A DNA stretch of 64,000 nt, taken from Caryophanales bacterium (lineage in GTDB: Bacteria; Bacillota_I; Bacilli_A; RF39; UBA660). The stretch covers positions 21,791 to 85,790 of the forward strand of contig JAEEKI010000014.1 in NCBI GenBank assembly GCA_016282375.1. Direction: 5' to 3'. The notes beneath the pieces were generated by a model. That model was not told the DNA's origin, made no database searches, and saw only the letters and a program-made list of their open reading frames with translations. Positions within the stretch are counted from its first letter, which is position 1. Every line of letters starts with the position of its first letter. A program made the position numbers and the translations under genes. Of this stretch, positions 20,820-32,150 are shown piece after piece.

Positions 20820-20974
20820 ATAATCATACCTTCTCTACTATTAAAAATGATATCATACCGCAAGACTTTTTTCAATAAAAAAGCAACTATACGTAAAAAA
20901 AATATTTATATGAAATATTTTTTTAAATACTATGCAAAAATTTGATACAATTTTAATAGAAAGGACAACAAATA

Positions 20975-21739
20975 ATGAAAAAATTTTTACTTATCATCCT
21001 TCTTTTATTGATTGCATTTTTTGGTTACTCTTTTGGTATTGCCCCCAAAATAATTACCATTAACGAATACTCCTTATCAAGTGAATTAATTCCAAGAGGC
21101 TTTGATGGAAGCAAGATAATTCATTTTTCTGATTTAAAATATGCCAATGATAGTCCTAAAATACTGGACAAATTAGTTGATATTATTAATGAACAAAATC
21201 CAGATCTAGTCTTTTTTACTGGTGATTTAATTGATGGAAAACTAACGACTAAAAATAAAACAGCATTATTAAATTCCTTAAAAAAAATACAAAGCAAATT
21301 AGGAAAATTTGCTATTTTAGGTGACAAAGATAATCAAACAAGTCAGGAAATACTTGAGACTACTGGATTTATGATTTTAAACGAAGAAATAAAAATATTT
21401 AATAATGATGTTACGCCAATTATCATATCAAATTATTGTAGTTATGAAGAACCGCCAGAAACCTATACCATTTGCTTAATTCATAAACCTGATGATATTG
21501 ACAAGATGACTAACTATATCTCTTCCTTAGTACTGGCTGGTCATGGACTTGGAGGTCAAATTCAACTACCATTTTGGGGTGCTTTAATCAAAGAATCTGG
21601 TGCCAAAAAATATTCTAATCGCTATTATGAAATTGGTGATACCCAATTGTTTGTATCTAATGGTATTGGTAATGGTTCACTTAATGTACGTATTTTTAAT
21701 GAACCATCAATCAACCTTTATCGATTAAATAATGATTAA
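20975..21739 (+). CDS. Calcineurin-like metallophosphoesterase (YkuE-like), membrane-anchored
   Basis: IIHFSDLKYAND...PDLVFFTGDLIDGK...LAGHGLGGQIQLP motifs; N-terminal TM. Active-site residues look partly altered (SDLK rather than SDLH). Confidence 0.7.
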   Translation: MKKFLLIILLLLIAFFGYSFGIAPKIITINEYSLSSELIPRGFDGSKIIHFSDLKYANDSPKILDKLVDIINEQNPDLVFFTGDLIDGKLTTKNKTALLNSLKKIQSKLGKFAILGDKDNQTSQEILETTGFMILNEEIKIFNNDVTPIIISNYCSYEEPPETYTICLIHKPDDIDKMTNYISSLVLAGHGLGGQIQLPFWGALIKESGAKKYSNRYYEIGDTQLFVSNGIGNGSLNVRIFNEPSINLYRLNND

Positions 21740-21773
21740 AAAAAGGAATGATTTCAATAGTCATTCCTTTTTT
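21738..21773. terminator. Bidirectional terminator
   Basis: aaaaaaaggaatgatttcaatagtcattccttttttt hairpin between convergent genes. Confidence 0.85.
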
Positions 21774-22059
21774 ATAAATACTCAACAATATTAATGTTTT
21801 TTTCTAATTTGGCAATTAAATCATCACGATCATATTTCTCAAATATTTCTTTAAAATTACTGTTATCAAGTAAAAACATATCATAATATCTAATGAATAT
21901 CTCTTGATAATTTTTTACTCCTAAGTCACGAAGATAACCAATATTTTCTGATACCAGTTTTTCTTGTTTCTCAAGTAAAGATAGTATTTTATCGGGAGTA
22001 TTATCAAGAATTTCTGCAATTACATCAGGGCTAAAATTTAATTCTTCTAAATACTTCAT
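21772..22059 (-). CDS. Small helical cytosolic protein of unknown function
   Basis: 95 aa ORF overlapping the next gene; no signal peptide. Confidence 0.5.
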   Translation of the reverse strand: MKYLEELNFSPDVIAEILDNTPDKILSLLEKQEKLVSENIGYLRDLGVKNYQEIFIRYYDMFLLDNSNFKEIFEKYDRDDLIAKLEKNINIVEYL

Positions 22060-22994
22060 GCTGCCCTCCCTAATTCAACATTCATGTTGTTAGCAAATTG
22101 CATTTCTTCATCAATATACTTTTTAATTTGGACTTTTTCTTCTTCGGAAATATTTTTACCAAAAGTAATAGCCGCAAATATAATACTCGCATCAAGATTA
22201 TCTTGATCAGTTGGTAGTAAATCACTTGTAACTAACTTTATGATATTGTCAGTTATTATGTCATTTAATTCATCAACACCATATACGGAGTATAGAATTC
22301 GACGAGTGCTATCAGTTAAACGCTCGAATCTATCAAATGTTTCATCATTTAATGCTTGAACTTGTGGACTTTGAAGTATTTGTTCAAATACATTAACCTT
22401 AGAATTCTTTGATGCACTCTCAACTTTCTTAGCAGATTCTGCTTTTGGCTCATCAATCTTAGGAGGTTCCACATTAATGGTTTCTATCTTAGGTTCTTCA
22501 ACTTTTGGAGGTTCTACCTTTGCTTTCTTTTTTTCTTTACCACTAATTTCCTTTAGATTTTTTTTAGCCATTTCAATGCCACCATATTTGCCAGTAAATC
22601 TGCGAATACTGAAAGGTACTTTGGAGTATTTACCCTCAGGCGTTTTATATGGTTCTGACATTCCTTTCATAGCTAGTAGATTACTGATTGCTGATTTGGA
22701 ATTCATTCTTATAAGTCTTTCACGATAAGCATCTAATTCATGAGCAATGTTCTCCATATCATTGATACGTTCATTAATTACATCATAGCCACTTGCTAAA
22801 ACGCAAAAATCGGCAGGTTCAACCAGAATCTTACCGTTACGAGGAACAATTATTTTTTTTGTAAGCAATAATCTTAAAATCTTCTCTAATTCTTCAATGC
22901 TAATAAGATTCAATGAAACGATATGCTTATAAGCAATCGGATACATATCTTCTGGGCAATTAAGAAGTTTTAATTTATCAGCAATGCTTTCCAT
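22056..22994 (-). CDS. Cytosolic protein of unknown function with a charged Pro/Glu/Lys linker
   Basis: 312 aa ORF; linker KVEPPKVEEPKIETINVEPPKIDEPKAE; tightly linked to its neighbours. Confidence 0.55.
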   Translation of the reverse strand: MESIADKLKLLNCPEDMYPIAYKHIVSLNLISIEELEKILRLLLTKKIIVPRNGKILVEPADFCVLASGYDVINERINDMENIAHELDAYRERLIRMNSKSAISNLLAMKGMSEPYKTPEGKYSKVPFSIRRFTGKYGGIEMAKKNLKEISGKEKKKAKVEPPKVEEPKIETINVEPPKIDEPKAESAKKVESASKNSKVNVFEQILQSPQVQALNDETFDRFERLTDSTRRILYSVYGVDELNDIITDNIIKLVTSDLLPTDQDNLDASIIFAAITFGKNISEEEKVQIKKYIDEEMQFANNMNVELGRAA

Positions 22995-23004
22995 AAAATC
23001 CTTT

Positions 23005-24207
23005 CTAATATGCCATTAAAGGAACGTTTTTAGGATCTAACCCACTATCAGTTAATACTTTAATAGCATCATTTAATTCTACTAAATTATATTTTATTAA
23101 AACACTTGGGTTTAAATACATATCTTGAGGTGTCTTACCAATATTAATTAGTCTATCTATTTTTTGACCAAGTTCTTTATCATACATTAATTCAATATTA
23201 TCATTGAAAATATCCTTAGATATACCATAATCAGCTAATCTTCGAATATTACTTGTAAATACATCACGATCAAAATTATCAAGCATCTTTTGCATGTCAC
23301 TAGTTGTAAAGTCTAATTCATCAAAAGAATTGCTGCGTAAGAAATCTAACAACTCATCTTTACTAGTTTTTGGCTCATTTTCAACAGGAATAGTAGGAAC
23401 ACTAATCATTGATACTTCTTCATCGACTTTAAGAGGTTCTTCGTTTGATTCTTGAATTAACGGTTTGCTTTCCTCTTCTTTAGTTTCATTCATTTTGCGA
23501 GAACTCCTTGTTTGTTCTCTCAACTCATTAGCAAAGTCATTTACTTGTCTTGTTGTTTCACTTTTTTGACTATAATTACTATCATACTCAAATAACCCAT
23601 CTTCAGGGAACATTAGTAATTTCGCAGCTTCTCTTTGCTCTTCTTCAGAAAAATCAAATTTAGCAAGTAATGATGTTAATTCATCACGAGTAATATTAAT
23701 GTTAGAATTTAGTGCTAATTCAATATATTTATTTAATCTTTCTTGATTAGAAATAGCTTCATCGCGGCGAATACCCAATTCTTCGATTTTGGTAATTGCC
23801 TCATTCATTTCATCTTCAACTTTAACAAGTTCTTCACCAGCACCTTTTTTCTCTCTAGCTACTTTATCTAAAGTTTCAGGTAATCTTTCATCAACTTTTT
23901 TACGAAGGTCTTCTGGATCAAAGTCAATATTTAAATGACTAATGACATTAGCAAATTGTTCTTTGTTGATAGTACTTAAGGCCATTTGTAACTTAGCGCC
24001 TTCGTCGGCAAGAACACTTTCTTCAGAAGCTAAACTATTAATTTTAGATTGCAATTCAGATTTTAAAACACTCGTCCGATTCTTAGTTTCTACTGCTTCT
24101 TCTCTTTCTTTTTCCATTGAAAGAAGAACTATACTATCCTTACCCCGAAGATTGTATAATTTGTCTAGTAAACTCGTCATTTCTGCATTCAATACTTTCA
24201 TCTGCAA
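23005..24207 (-). CDS. Cytosolic coiled-coil/helical-repeat protein of unknown function
   Basis: 400 aa; N-terminal coiled coil and C-terminal helical repeats (RLADYGISKDIFNDNIELM... LINIGKTPQDMYLNPSVL). Confidence 0.55.
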   Translation of the reverse strand: MQMKVLNAEMTSLLDKLYNLRGKDSIVLLSMEKEREEAVETKNRTSVLKSELQSKINSLASEESVLADEGAKLQMALSTINKEQFANVISHLNIDFDPEDLRKKVDERLPETLDKVAREKKGAGEELVKVEDEMNEAITKIEELGIRRDEAISNQERLNKYIELALNSNINITRDELTSLLAKFDFSEEEQREAAKLLMFPEDGLFEYDSNYSQKSETTRQVNDFANELREQTRSSRKMNETKEEESKPLIQESNEEPLKVDEEVSMISVPTIPVENEPKTSKDELLDFLRSNSFDELDFTTSDMQKMLDNFDRDVFTSNIRRLADYGISKDIFNDNIELMYDKELGQKIDRLINIGKTPQDMYLNPSVLIKYNLVELNDAIKVLTDSGLDPKNVPLMAY

Positions 24208-24331
24208 TCACCCTTTATTATGAAATAATTATATCACTACTATGACTATGTTGTAAATACGAAATCTACTTAAGTCATATGAACTAATCATCAAAAAAAG
24301 AACTGAATATACTAATCTGAAAGGTGTTTAT

Positions 24332-24915
24332 ATGAGAAAAAAAATTTTTTTTAAATTATTAATAATTCTGATTGTATTGATAATCTTTATATCTCTTCCT
24401 TTTAAACGTCAAAAAGTTGAAAAGAAGGAAACCAAAATAACTGTTGGGGAAGTAACCCATTCTGTATTTTATACTCCACTGTATGTTGCGATAGAAAAAG
24501 GATACTTTCAAGATAATAATCTTAAAATTCGTCTTAATCTAATAAGTGGTGCCGACAAGGTATCGGCGGCTGTTTTATCAGGAGATGTGCAAATCGGTTT
24601 TGCGGGAGCTGAAAGTGCTATCTACGTATACAAAAACGGTGAAAAAGATTATTTACAAATATTCAGTGGACTTACAAAAAGAGATGGTCAATTTATACTA
24701 TCAAGGGAAAAAGAAGATAATTTTACTCTTAATAGTTTAATTGGCAAAGAAATAATTGTTGGTCGACAAGGCGGAATGCCTGCGCTAAATTTTCTTAACG
24801 CTCTTAAAAATGCTGGTATTAATCAAGAAGATATTAATATCAACTATAGTATTGATTTTGCAGCATTATCTGGTGCCTTCATTGGTAACATTGGCGATTA
24901 TGTGAATCTATTTGA
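24332..24915 (+). pseudogene. 5' part of an SsuA/ThiY-type (NMT1-like) ABC substrate-binding protein, interrupted by element 1
   Basis: ITVGEVTHSVFYTPLYVAIEKGYFQDNNLKIRLNLISGADKVSAAVLSGDVQIGFAGAES...GNIGDYVNLF; continues in frame at 40945 (EPNALKLEQEGYG...). Confidence 0.88.
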
Positions 24916-24922
24916 TGATAGT

Positions 24923-24938
24923 GCAACAATAATAAATA
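24923..24938 (+). repeat. Element 1 left internal inverted repeat (attP half-site)
   Basis: gcaacaataataaata; exact reverse complement at 40920..40935. Confidence 0.85.
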
Positions 24939-24965
24939 AAAAAAGATATGTTTCATACATATCTT

Positions 24966-25886
24966 CTATTTTTTAATAATGGTCGCTGATTGACCTTGCA
25001 ATGCTCCCTCAAGATTATTTAAAGCCGTAATAATAGCAGTATTTCCCGTTGCTTCCACAAAATTAATTGCAGCTTGAACTTTAGGTAGCATGCTTCCTTT
25101 AGCAAATTGTTTTTCGTTAATATATTTTTTCATTTGCGCTACAGTCGCTACGCCAATATTTTGAGCATCTTTCGTATTATAATTAATTTGCGCTTGCTTA
25201 ACATTAGTTAAAATAATTAATTTATCAGCTTTTAATTTACTGGCCATCAAAGAACACAATAAGTCTTTATCAATGACAGCAGGCATTCCTTTAAAACTAT
25301 CTGAAGATACGGGAATACCTCCACCACCACCAGCAATAACAATATGACCCGTTTCTAATAAGTCTTTAATAGTTTGAATTTCCACAATATCGATAGGTTT
25401 AGGACTAGCTACCACTTTGCGGTATCCTCTTCCGGCATCCTCGATATATGTTTCACCAGTCAAAGACATTAGTTTTTCAGCCGTTTTTTTGCTATAAAAT
25501 GGTCCGATTGGTTTCGTTGGATTTTTAAAGGAAGGATCTTTTCTATCAACCACTACTTGGGTAATGATAGTAACAATCTTCTTTTTAATTTTCTCTTGTC
25601 TTAAGGCTTCCCTAATCCCTTTTTGTAAATGATAACCAATATAACCTTGACTCATTGCCGTACATTCTGGAAGTGGCATATAAGGAATATTCTCATTTTC
25701 ATAACTGTCTTCAAAAGCTAGATTAATAATTCCAACTTGTGGTCCATTACCATGACCAATTATTACTTCATGGCCTTTTTTAATTAATGGAACAATATTT
25801 TTAACGGCTCTTTTAATTAATTTTTGTTGTTCTTTAGGATCGTTTCCTAAAGCATTACCGCCAAAAGCAATTACAATTCTACTCAT
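24966..25886 (-). CDS. arcC: Carbamate kinase (agmatine deiminase pathway)
   Basis: [35 protein letters not shown]; last gene of the agmatine cluster (aguC-like position). Confidence 0.93.
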   Translation of the reverse strand: MSRIVIAFGGNALGNDPKEQQKLIKRAVKNIVPLIKKGHEVIIGHGNGPQVGIINLAFEDSYENENIPYMPLPECTAMSQGYIGYHLQKGIREALRQEKIKKKIVTIITQVVVDRKDPSFKNPTKPIGPFYSKKTAEKLMSLTGETYIEDAGRGYRKVVASPKPIDIVEIQTIKDLLETGHIVIAGGGGGIPVSSDSFKGMPAVIDKDLLCSLMASKLKADKLIILTNVKQAQINYNTKDAQNIGVATVAQMKKYINEKQFAKGSMLPKVQAAINFVEATGNTAIITALNNLEGALQGQSATIIKK

Positions 25887-26982
25887 GTCTTCTTGCCGGT
25901 ACTTGTTGAGTTATACAATGAATGTTTCCTCCACCAAGTAATATCTCTCTAGCATAAATTGGTTCAATCTTACGGTCAGGATATAGTTTGCTTAGTAACT
26001 TAATGGCTTTTTCGTCATTTGGATCGCCAAAGATTGGTAAAGCAACAAATCCATTTCCCGTTAGATAATTGACATAACTTGCTGCTAGACGATCTCCTGC
26101 TTGTCTTGGTAAAGTTCCATCAACAGAGTCAACTCCTAAGCTTTCTTTCTTGGTAATTAAAATTGGTTTTGGGGTATATAATTTATGAATAACTAATTTT
26201 CTTCCCTTAGCATCCGTTACATTAGATAAATAATCATATGCTTCCTTACTAATTGCATATTGAGGATCTTTTTTGTCATCTGTCCAAGCAAGAACTACTT
26301 CACCTGGTTTAACAAATTGACAAATATTATCAACATGACCATTAGTTTCATCATTATAGATACCGCGAGGAATCCATAATACTTTTTCAGCATTTAGATA
26401 TTCACATAATTTCTTTTCAATTTCTTTTTTCTTCATTGATGGATTACGTCCAGGTGATAGTAAACATTCAGCCGTAGTTAAAACCGTCCCTTCACCATCA
26501 ACATGAATTGAACCGCCCTCTAAGACAAAATCATCTAAACGGTAACGATCAGCACCCTCTAGTTCACACATTTTCATAGCAATTTTATCATCGCTATCCC
26601 ATGGGAAATATAAACCATCAACAAGGCCTCCCCATGCATTAAAGCACCAATCTACGCCTCTTAATTTACCTTTTTTATTAACTAAGAAAGTTGCTCCACA
26701 ATCTCTTACCCAAGAGTCATCATTGGACATTTCAACAACTCGAACTTTAGGATTAAGTTGTTCACGAGCGTTACAATATTGATTTTTACTAACAATTACT
26801 GTCATAGGTTCATATTTAGCAATTGTATTAGCAACTTCTGTAAAAACCTTTTGGGCTGGTTTAGCACCATTACGCCAATTATCTGGTCTTTCCGGCCAAA
26901 TCATATAACAGCCATCATGAGGTTCAAACTCACCAGGCATCCAAAAACCATCTTGTTTTGGCGTCGTATTCAATTTTTTCAT
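25879..26982 (-). CDS. aguA: Agmatine deiminase
   Basis: [45 protein letters not shown]-terminal [15 protein letters not shown] with the catalytic Cys. Confidence 0.95.
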   Translation of the reverse strand: MKKLNTTPKQDGFWMPGEFEPHDGCYMIWPERPDNWRNGAKPAQKVFTEVANTIAKYEPMTVIVSKNQYCNAREQLNPKVRVVEMSNDDSWVRDCGATFLVNKKGKLRGVDWCFNAWGGLVDGLYFPWDSDDKIAMKMCELEGADRYRLDDFVLEGGSIHVDGEGTVLTTAECLLSPGRNPSMKKKEIEKKLCEYLNAEKVLWIPRGIYNDETNGHVDNICQFVKPGEVVLAWTDDKKDPQYAISKEAYDYLSNVTDAKGRKLVIHKLYTPKPILITKKESLGVDSVDGTLPRQAGDRLAASYVNYLTGNGFVALPIFGDPNDEKAIKLLSKLYPDRKIEPIYAREILLGGGNIHCITQQVPARRHE

Positions 26983-27007
26983 ATGTTAATTCCCTTTCTA
27001 ATCTTAG

Positions 27008-27032
27008 AAGGAATCCCTATTTAGGATTCCTT
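27008..27032. other. Intergenic hairpin between the antiporter and agmatine deiminase genes
   Basis: 9-bp stem aaggaatcc/ggattcctt; T tract only on the plus-strand side. Confidence 0.5.
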
Positions 27033-27036
27033 TTTA

Positions 27037-28440
27037 TTATTTATTTTCTTTAATTCTTGCTACAAGTACCTCTTCACAAATAAATGATAATATAACACCA
27101 GCAAATAATGGAATATTACCACTGATATAATCTCGACTAAAATCACCAAATAATGTAAAGATAACACCAGCTATTAAGATAATAAATGGTACCCAAGAGG
27201 CAACCTTAATTGCAAAATCTCCACCTGGTACTTTATAAGGTCTATTAGCATCTGGATCAGTTTTTCTAAGTTTTAAGAATGCTAAGAACATTGGAACATA
27301 ACTTACTAATAACGTAATCCAACTTAGACAGAAGAATAAACTAAACCCTGCACCAAAGTCTTCACTAATAGTATTTGCAATTGCTCCAAAAATAACTATT
27401 CCTGTTGCAACAATTCCATTAATAATAGCTGCCTTATACGGAACACCTTCTTTATTTACTTTCGTAAAGGCTTTTGGCATACTACCATCTTCAGCGGCAT
27501 ATTTAGCAACAGCATTTACACCAAATGACCAAGAAGCAATATTGGCAATAAATGTATAAATAAACATAATGCCACAAACGATTACTAACGGTTTAATAAA
27601 GCTTGCAGAAATACCTACACTAGTAAATAAAGAATTTAAAACATCAACAACGATTTCTGCTCCAGCACCAATCCAATCTTCATTAGCCTCAAGAGCAATA
27701 TTGAATCCTGTAGCAGGTAACACATAGAAGATGGCCATTAATAAACCACCAATAATTAAGGCTTTTGGAATATCCTTTTTAGGATTATCCATATCATTTG
27801 TCCATGTACCTACTACTTCAAATCCCATGAAGTTAAATAAGATAATAGAAATAAATGATAAATTTTCTAGACTAAATTCTGGAATTAAATCTTTAAAACT
27901 AGTAACTGGATTAGCACTTTGTCCAGTTTTAATAAAAGAATAGATACCTAAAATACCAATTCCTAATAGTAAAATAATTTTAAAGGCTGTTCCAATATTA
28001 ACAACTTCTTTACTTTCTCCAACTCTTTTAGTTCCTAAGAAAGTAACAAGCCAAATATAAGCAAGTTGTAAGCCAAGTATAGCCCAAATGCTTAATTCAA
28101 TATCAAACATTCCGGCAATAATATCTGTTACGGCTACAGCTAGTGAAGCAATCCATAATGGGAAATTAATCCAATAATTCCATGCTACACGGCCTGCCCA
28201 TTTGGGTCCAAATGCTTTCTTAACCCAATCATATAGTCCACCTTCACTTTGATAAGTGGTACCCAGTTCAGCAGAAATCATACCATATGGTAAGCAGAAT
28301 GCTACTAATAATAAAATCCACCAAAAATATTGTGTATTACCAATCGCAGCGGTGGGCATAACAGATTCACAAACTAGGGTTAAACAAACAGTACCTAGAA
28401 TGGCATCCATTAATCTAAATTTTTTCTTTCCTTCTTTCAT
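27037..28440 (-). CDS. APC-superfamily amino acid antiporter, probable agmatine:putrescine antiporter
   Basis: 12-TM APC protein (LMDAILGTVCLTLVCESVMPTAAIGNTQYFWW); position matches aguD in agmatine clusters. Confidence 0.8.
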   Translation of the reverse strand: MKEGKKKFRLMDAILGTVCLTLVCESVMPTAAIGNTQYFWWILLLVAFCLPYGMISAELGTTYQSEGGLYDWVKKAFGPKWAGRVAWNYWINFPLWIASLAVAVTDIIAGMFDIELSIWAILGLQLAYIWLVTFLGTKRVGESKEVVNIGTAFKIILLLGIGILGIYSFIKTGQSANPVTSFKDLIPEFSLENLSFISIILFNFMGFEVVGTWTNDMDNPKKDIPKALIIGGLLMAIFYVLPATGFNIALEANEDWIGAGAEIVVDVLNSLFTSVGISASFIKPLVIVCGIMFIYTFIANIASWSFGVNAVAKYAAEDGSMPKAFTKVNKEGVPYKAAIINGIVATGIVIFGAIANTISEDFGAGFSLFFCLSWITLLVSYVPMFLAFLKLRKTDPDANRPYKVPGGDFAIKVASWVPFIILIAGVIFTLFGDFSRDYISGNIPLFAGVILSFICEEVLVARIKENK

Positions 28441-28453
28441 AAATTACCCTTCT

Positions 28454-29422
28454 TTATTCATTACATTTTTCAATAACTTCTTCTGTTTTTCCTAAGAAAT
28501 ATACTAATAAACCACGCATTGCAGTTAATCGATTCTCCGCTTCATCAAAGCAAATTGAAATAACTGGATCATCCATGACTTCATCAGTTACTTCTTCACC
28601 ACGTGTTGCAGGTAAGCAATGCATGAATTTAGCATGTGGCGCACACTTTTTCATCATGTCCATTGATACTTGATATTTCGGATAGAAAATCTTCATTCTC
28701 TCTTCTTTTGGCATTTCTGATTCATAAAGTCCATACCACACATCGGTATAAATAAAATCAGCATCCTTTAAAGCTTCTTCTTCATTATCAGTAATTAAAT
28801 AACTACCTCCACTGACTTTACAATTCTCTTCTAAAATATCTAAGTACTCGCCCCTTAATTGGAAATCTTTAGGACCAAAATGAACAAAATGTCCACCCAT
28901 CTTTGTAATCATCATTCCTAAGGAAGCACATACTTGAGTTGCATCTCCAACAAAGACAACTTTTAAATCTTCGACTTTTTTACCCTCTGGCATATGCTCA
29001 AAGATGGTAATAATGTCTCCCATTTCTTGTGTTGGATGGTTAAAATCACTCATACCATTAATTACTGGAACTGTTGCATATTTTGCTAAGTCAGTAATGG
29101 TTTGATGTGAAATAACTCTTGCCATTATAATATCAGTTAGTCTTGAAAGCACAATGGCAGTGTCTTTCATACTCTCATGTTTGCCCAGTTGAATTTGACC
29201 AGGTGCTAAATACTGAGCATGCCCACCAAGTTGAGTCATAGCCGTTTCAAAAGAAACACGGGTTCTAGTTGATGGTTGTTCAAAAATCATACCTAATGTT
29301 TTATGATATAAAACATTTAGTACTTTTCCTGATTTTATGTGTTTTTTCATTAACAAACTAACATTAATAATGTCCAGTATTTGTTCCTTTGTAAAATCTT
29401 GGGTTGTAATATAGTCTTTCAC
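28454..29422 (-). CDS. aguB: Putrescine carbamoyltransferase
   Basis: [12 protein letters not shown] carbamoyl-phosphate motif; [17 protein letters not shown], the PTC-type substrate loop rather than [17 protein letters not shown]. Confidence 0.88.
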   Translation of the reverse strand: MKDYITTQDFTKEQILDIINVSLLMKKHIKSGKVLNVLYHKTLGMIFEQPSTRTRVSFETAMTQLGGHAQYLAPGQIQLGKHESMKDTAIVLSRLTDIIMARVISHQTITDLAKYATVPVINGMSDFNHPTQEMGDIITIFEHMPEGKKVEDLKVVFVGDATQVCASLGMMITKMGGHFVHFGPKDFQLRGEYLDILEENCKVSGGSYLITDNEEEALKDADFIYTDVWYGLYESEMPKEERMKIFYPKYQVSMDMMKKCAPHAKFMHCLPATRGEEVTDEVMDDPVISICFDEAENRLTAMRGLLVYFLGKTEEVIEKCNE

Positions 29423-29485
29423 TTGTAAACTATCCCTACCTTTCTATAATCATTTTAACATATTCACATTGTGAAACTCAATCAC

Positions 29486-30496
29486 TTATTTTATTCTAGC
29501 CCATAATTTATCAAACTTCCTTATCCCATTTTCACCATTTATTTCGCTGTTGGTTACGTATGATCCATTTTTTAAAATACTATTTAGTTCTGTATCTGAA
29601 AGATTAGAAATGTTTTTATTGGTGCTAATATATGGATATTCATCAATGATTTTTTGAGCTACATCATCTTGAAGTAAGTAATCAATAAAAAGATAAGCAT
29701 TATCTTGATTATGACCATTTTTTACTAGTACATAATTATCCATACTAAGTGCATAGCCTTCTTTGGGATAAACTAATTGAATATTAGGATTTTCTTCTCT
29801 TGCTAAAATACCTTCAGCATTCCATACTAAACCAATGTCTACTTCTTTAGATATTAAAAAAGTTTTAGGGCTATCACTATCAAAGGCTTTAACATTCTTC
29901 TTAAGATTCATTAAAAATTCATAAGCATCCTCTAAGTGTTCATCACTAAAATCATTCATATTATAGCCAAATGATTGTAATGCAGCACCAATAACAATTC
30001 TTTGATCATCTAATAAGACAATATTATTTTGATATTCAGGATTTAATAAATCATTATAACCGGTAATATTATCATGGATATTTTCTGTATTAATAGCCAG
30101 TAACGTTGTAGCCATCAAAAAAGGTAATGAATACTCGTTATATTGATCATACTCTTGATTTAAGAATAAAGGATTGATATTACTATAATTAGTTAATTTA
30201 CTTTTATCTAATTTATCAATTAATCCTCTTTGTTTCATAACTTCAATCATATAGTCACTAGGAAAAATTAAATCATAAGTTCCCTCTTTCGAAGAGGATA
30301 TTTTAGCAAGCAACTCTTCATTCGAAGAATATGTACCATAATTAACTTTAATATTATACTGTTTTTCAAAATCATGAATTACTTCGTCAGGTATATAACT
30401 TGTCCAGTTTAAAACATTTAGTTCTCGTGTCGTTTCTTTCGAACAACTACATGACATTAATAGTATTAATAATAACAGGATTATTTTTCTTTTCAT
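29486..30496 (-). CDS. potD: Spermidine/putrescine ABC transporter substrate-binding lipoprotein
   Basis: Lipobox LLMSCSCSKE; ELNVLNWTSYIPDEVIHDFEKQYNIKVNYGTYSSNEELLAKI. Confidence 0.9.
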   Translation of the reverse strand: MKRKIILLLLILLMSCSCSKETTRELNVLNWTSYIPDEVIHDFEKQYNIKVNYGTYSSNEELLAKISSSKEGTYDLIFPSDYMIEVMKQRGLIDKLDKSKLTNYSNINPLFLNQEYDQYNEYSLPFLMATTLLAINTENIHDNITGYNDLLNPEYQNNIVLLDDQRIVIGAALQSFGYNMNDFSDEHLEDAYEFLMNLKKNVKAFDSDSPKTFLISKEVDIGLVWNAEGILAREENPNIQLVYPKEGYALSMDNYVLVKNGHNQDNAYLFIDYLLQDDVAQKIIDEYPYISTNKNISNLSDTELNSILKNGSYVTNSEINGENGIRKFDKLWARIK

Positions 30497-31287
30497 ACTT
30501 TGCCTCTTTTTTGAATACTTTTACTTTGAATATAGGTTATTGATACAAGTACAATTATGACTACCAAAAGCATTAAACTAGAAAGTGCATTAACATCAGG
30601 TGTTATTCCTGTTTTAATCATGGAATAGATTTTCAAAGGTAAGGTATTGCTACCAGGCCCAGCGGTAAAATAACTAATGACAACATCATCCAGTGATAAT
30701 GTAAAGGCCAGCGTTCCTCCACTGATAACACCTGGCATAATAAGTGGCAGTGTAACATCAAAAAAAGTTCTTATCTTCCCAGCTCCCAAATCATAAGCCG
30801 CTTGTTCATATGTTGGCGAAAGTTGTGTAAGAGTTGATCTAACACTCGTGATTACAAAAGGAATTGAAAAAGCAATATGGGATAGTATTAAAGTAAACAT
30901 TCCTAAATTTAAATGAAAAAGTGTATAGACACTAAGTAAGGCAATACCTAAAACAATTTCTGGAATAACAATCGGGATATAGATTAATTTATTAACTAAA
31001 TCTTTGCCTTTAAAATCATATTTTTGTAAGACAACAGCTGACATCGTACCAATAACTGTCGATACAGCGGTACTAACAACGGCAATAATCATCGTATTAC
31101 GAAAAGCTTCGAGTAAGTCTTTGTTTTGAAATAATTTAGCATACCATTCAAAAGTAAAATGTGTGAATACTATATTCATCTTCGAAGCATTAAAAGAAAA
31201 AACAACGAGAATAACAATTGGTAAATATAAAAATGTATAAACTAAAATAATAAAAAGATTACGTAGTGTTTTATTTTTCTTTTCCAT
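30493..31287 (-). CDS. potC: Spermidine/putrescine ABC transporter permease
   Basis: PotC-like permease, EAA loop YEQAAYDLGAGKIRTFFDVTLPLIMPG; FTLSLDDVVISYFTAGPGSNTLPLKIYSMI. Confidence 0.9.
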   Translation of the reverse strand: MEKKNKTLRNLFIILVYTFLYLPIVILVVFSFNASKMNIVFTHFTFEWYAKLFQNKDLLEAFRNTMIIAVVSTAVSTVIGTMSAVVLQKYDFKGKDLVNKLIYIPIVIPEIVLGIALLSVYTLFHLNLGMFTLILSHIAFSIPFVITSVRSTLTQLSPTYEQAAYDLGAGKIRTFFDVTLPLIMPGVISGGTLAFTLSLDDVVISYFTAGPGSNTLPLKIYSMIKTGITPDVNALSSLMLLVVIIVLVSITYIQSKSIQKRGKV

Positions 31288-32150
31288 TATAATCCTCCTA
31301 ACTCATCTAGTTTTCCACCAATCTTCTTATAAATTCTGATAAGTAAGAAAGTAAAGACAATTAGGAAGATAGATATAGCGGCTCCAAATGGCCAGTTTCT
31401 AGCGGTTAAGAATTGATTCTTGATTAAATTACCTACAATCATTATTTTTCCCCCACCTAAAATATCAGAAATAAAGAAATAACCAATCGCAGGAATAAAA
31501 ACCATTAATGATCCATTAAATACACCTGCAAGGGTTTCTGGCACAATAATATGAATGAATCTTTTAATTTTATTAGCCCCTAAATCTTTCGCAGCATCAA
31601 TAACCCGAGCATCAATTTTACTAACAGCACTATAAACAGGTAAAATCATAAAAGGTAATAATGTATATACCATACCAATAATAATTCCTAAATTGTTATA
31701 CATTAAGTTTAGTGGTTTATCTATAAGATTAAGACTACTTAAGGTCGTATTAACTACCCCACTTTTACGTAATAAAACAATCCATCCATAAGTTCTTATA
31801 AGAGAGTTTGTTAAAAAAGGAATCATAACTAGTTTAATTAATAAATTACGTTTGGTTTCGCTTTTGTCCATAAGAAAAATCGAAAACGGATAAGAAATAC
31901 ATATACAAATAAATGTCGTTAATAAACCAATAATGAATGATTTTAATAATATTTTGATATATATAATATCAAAGATCATTAAGTAGTTTTCTAAAGTAAA
32001 TTGGTACTCAATACCTCCGAAAGAATCACTTTTTAAAAAACTTAAAAATAATACATAAACAATGGGAATTAAAATTAATAATAAACTATAAACAACCACT
32101 GGTAAGGTGACGATAATCTGAAAGGCTTTTTTTCTATTCATTATTATCAC
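31287..32150 (-). CDS. potB: Spermidine/putrescine ABC transporter permease
   Basis: PotB-like permease, IDAAKDLGANKIKRFIHIIVPETLAG. Confidence 0.88.
   Translation of the reverse strand: MIIMNRKKAFQIIVTLPVVVYSLLLILIPIVYVLFLSFLKSDSFGGIEYQFTLENYLMIFDIIYIKILLKSFIIGLLTTFICICISYPFSIFLMDKSETKRNLLIKLVMIPFLTNSLIRTYGWIVLLRKSGVVNTTLSSLNLIDKPLNLMYNNLGIIIGMVYTLLPFMILPVYSAVSKIDARVIDAAKDLGANKIKRFIHIIVPETLAGVFNGSLMVFIPAIGYFFISDILGGGKIMIVGNLIKNQFLTARNWPFGAAISIFLIVFTFLLIRIYKKIGGKLDELGGL

Noticed and set aside
24207-24332. TPP or other riboswitch upstream of the interrupted ABC operon
   Set aside because: The short AT-rich leader shows no recognisable conserved riboswitch core, so the transporter substrate cannot be assigned from it.
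24907-24910. CTA (at 24908-24910 and 40937-40939) as the element 1 crossover core instead of GA
   Set aside because: Joining at CTA gives NLREPNA and places the inverted repeats asymmetrically. The GA core is exactly 7 nt from both repeats and gives the more SBP-like NLFEPNA.
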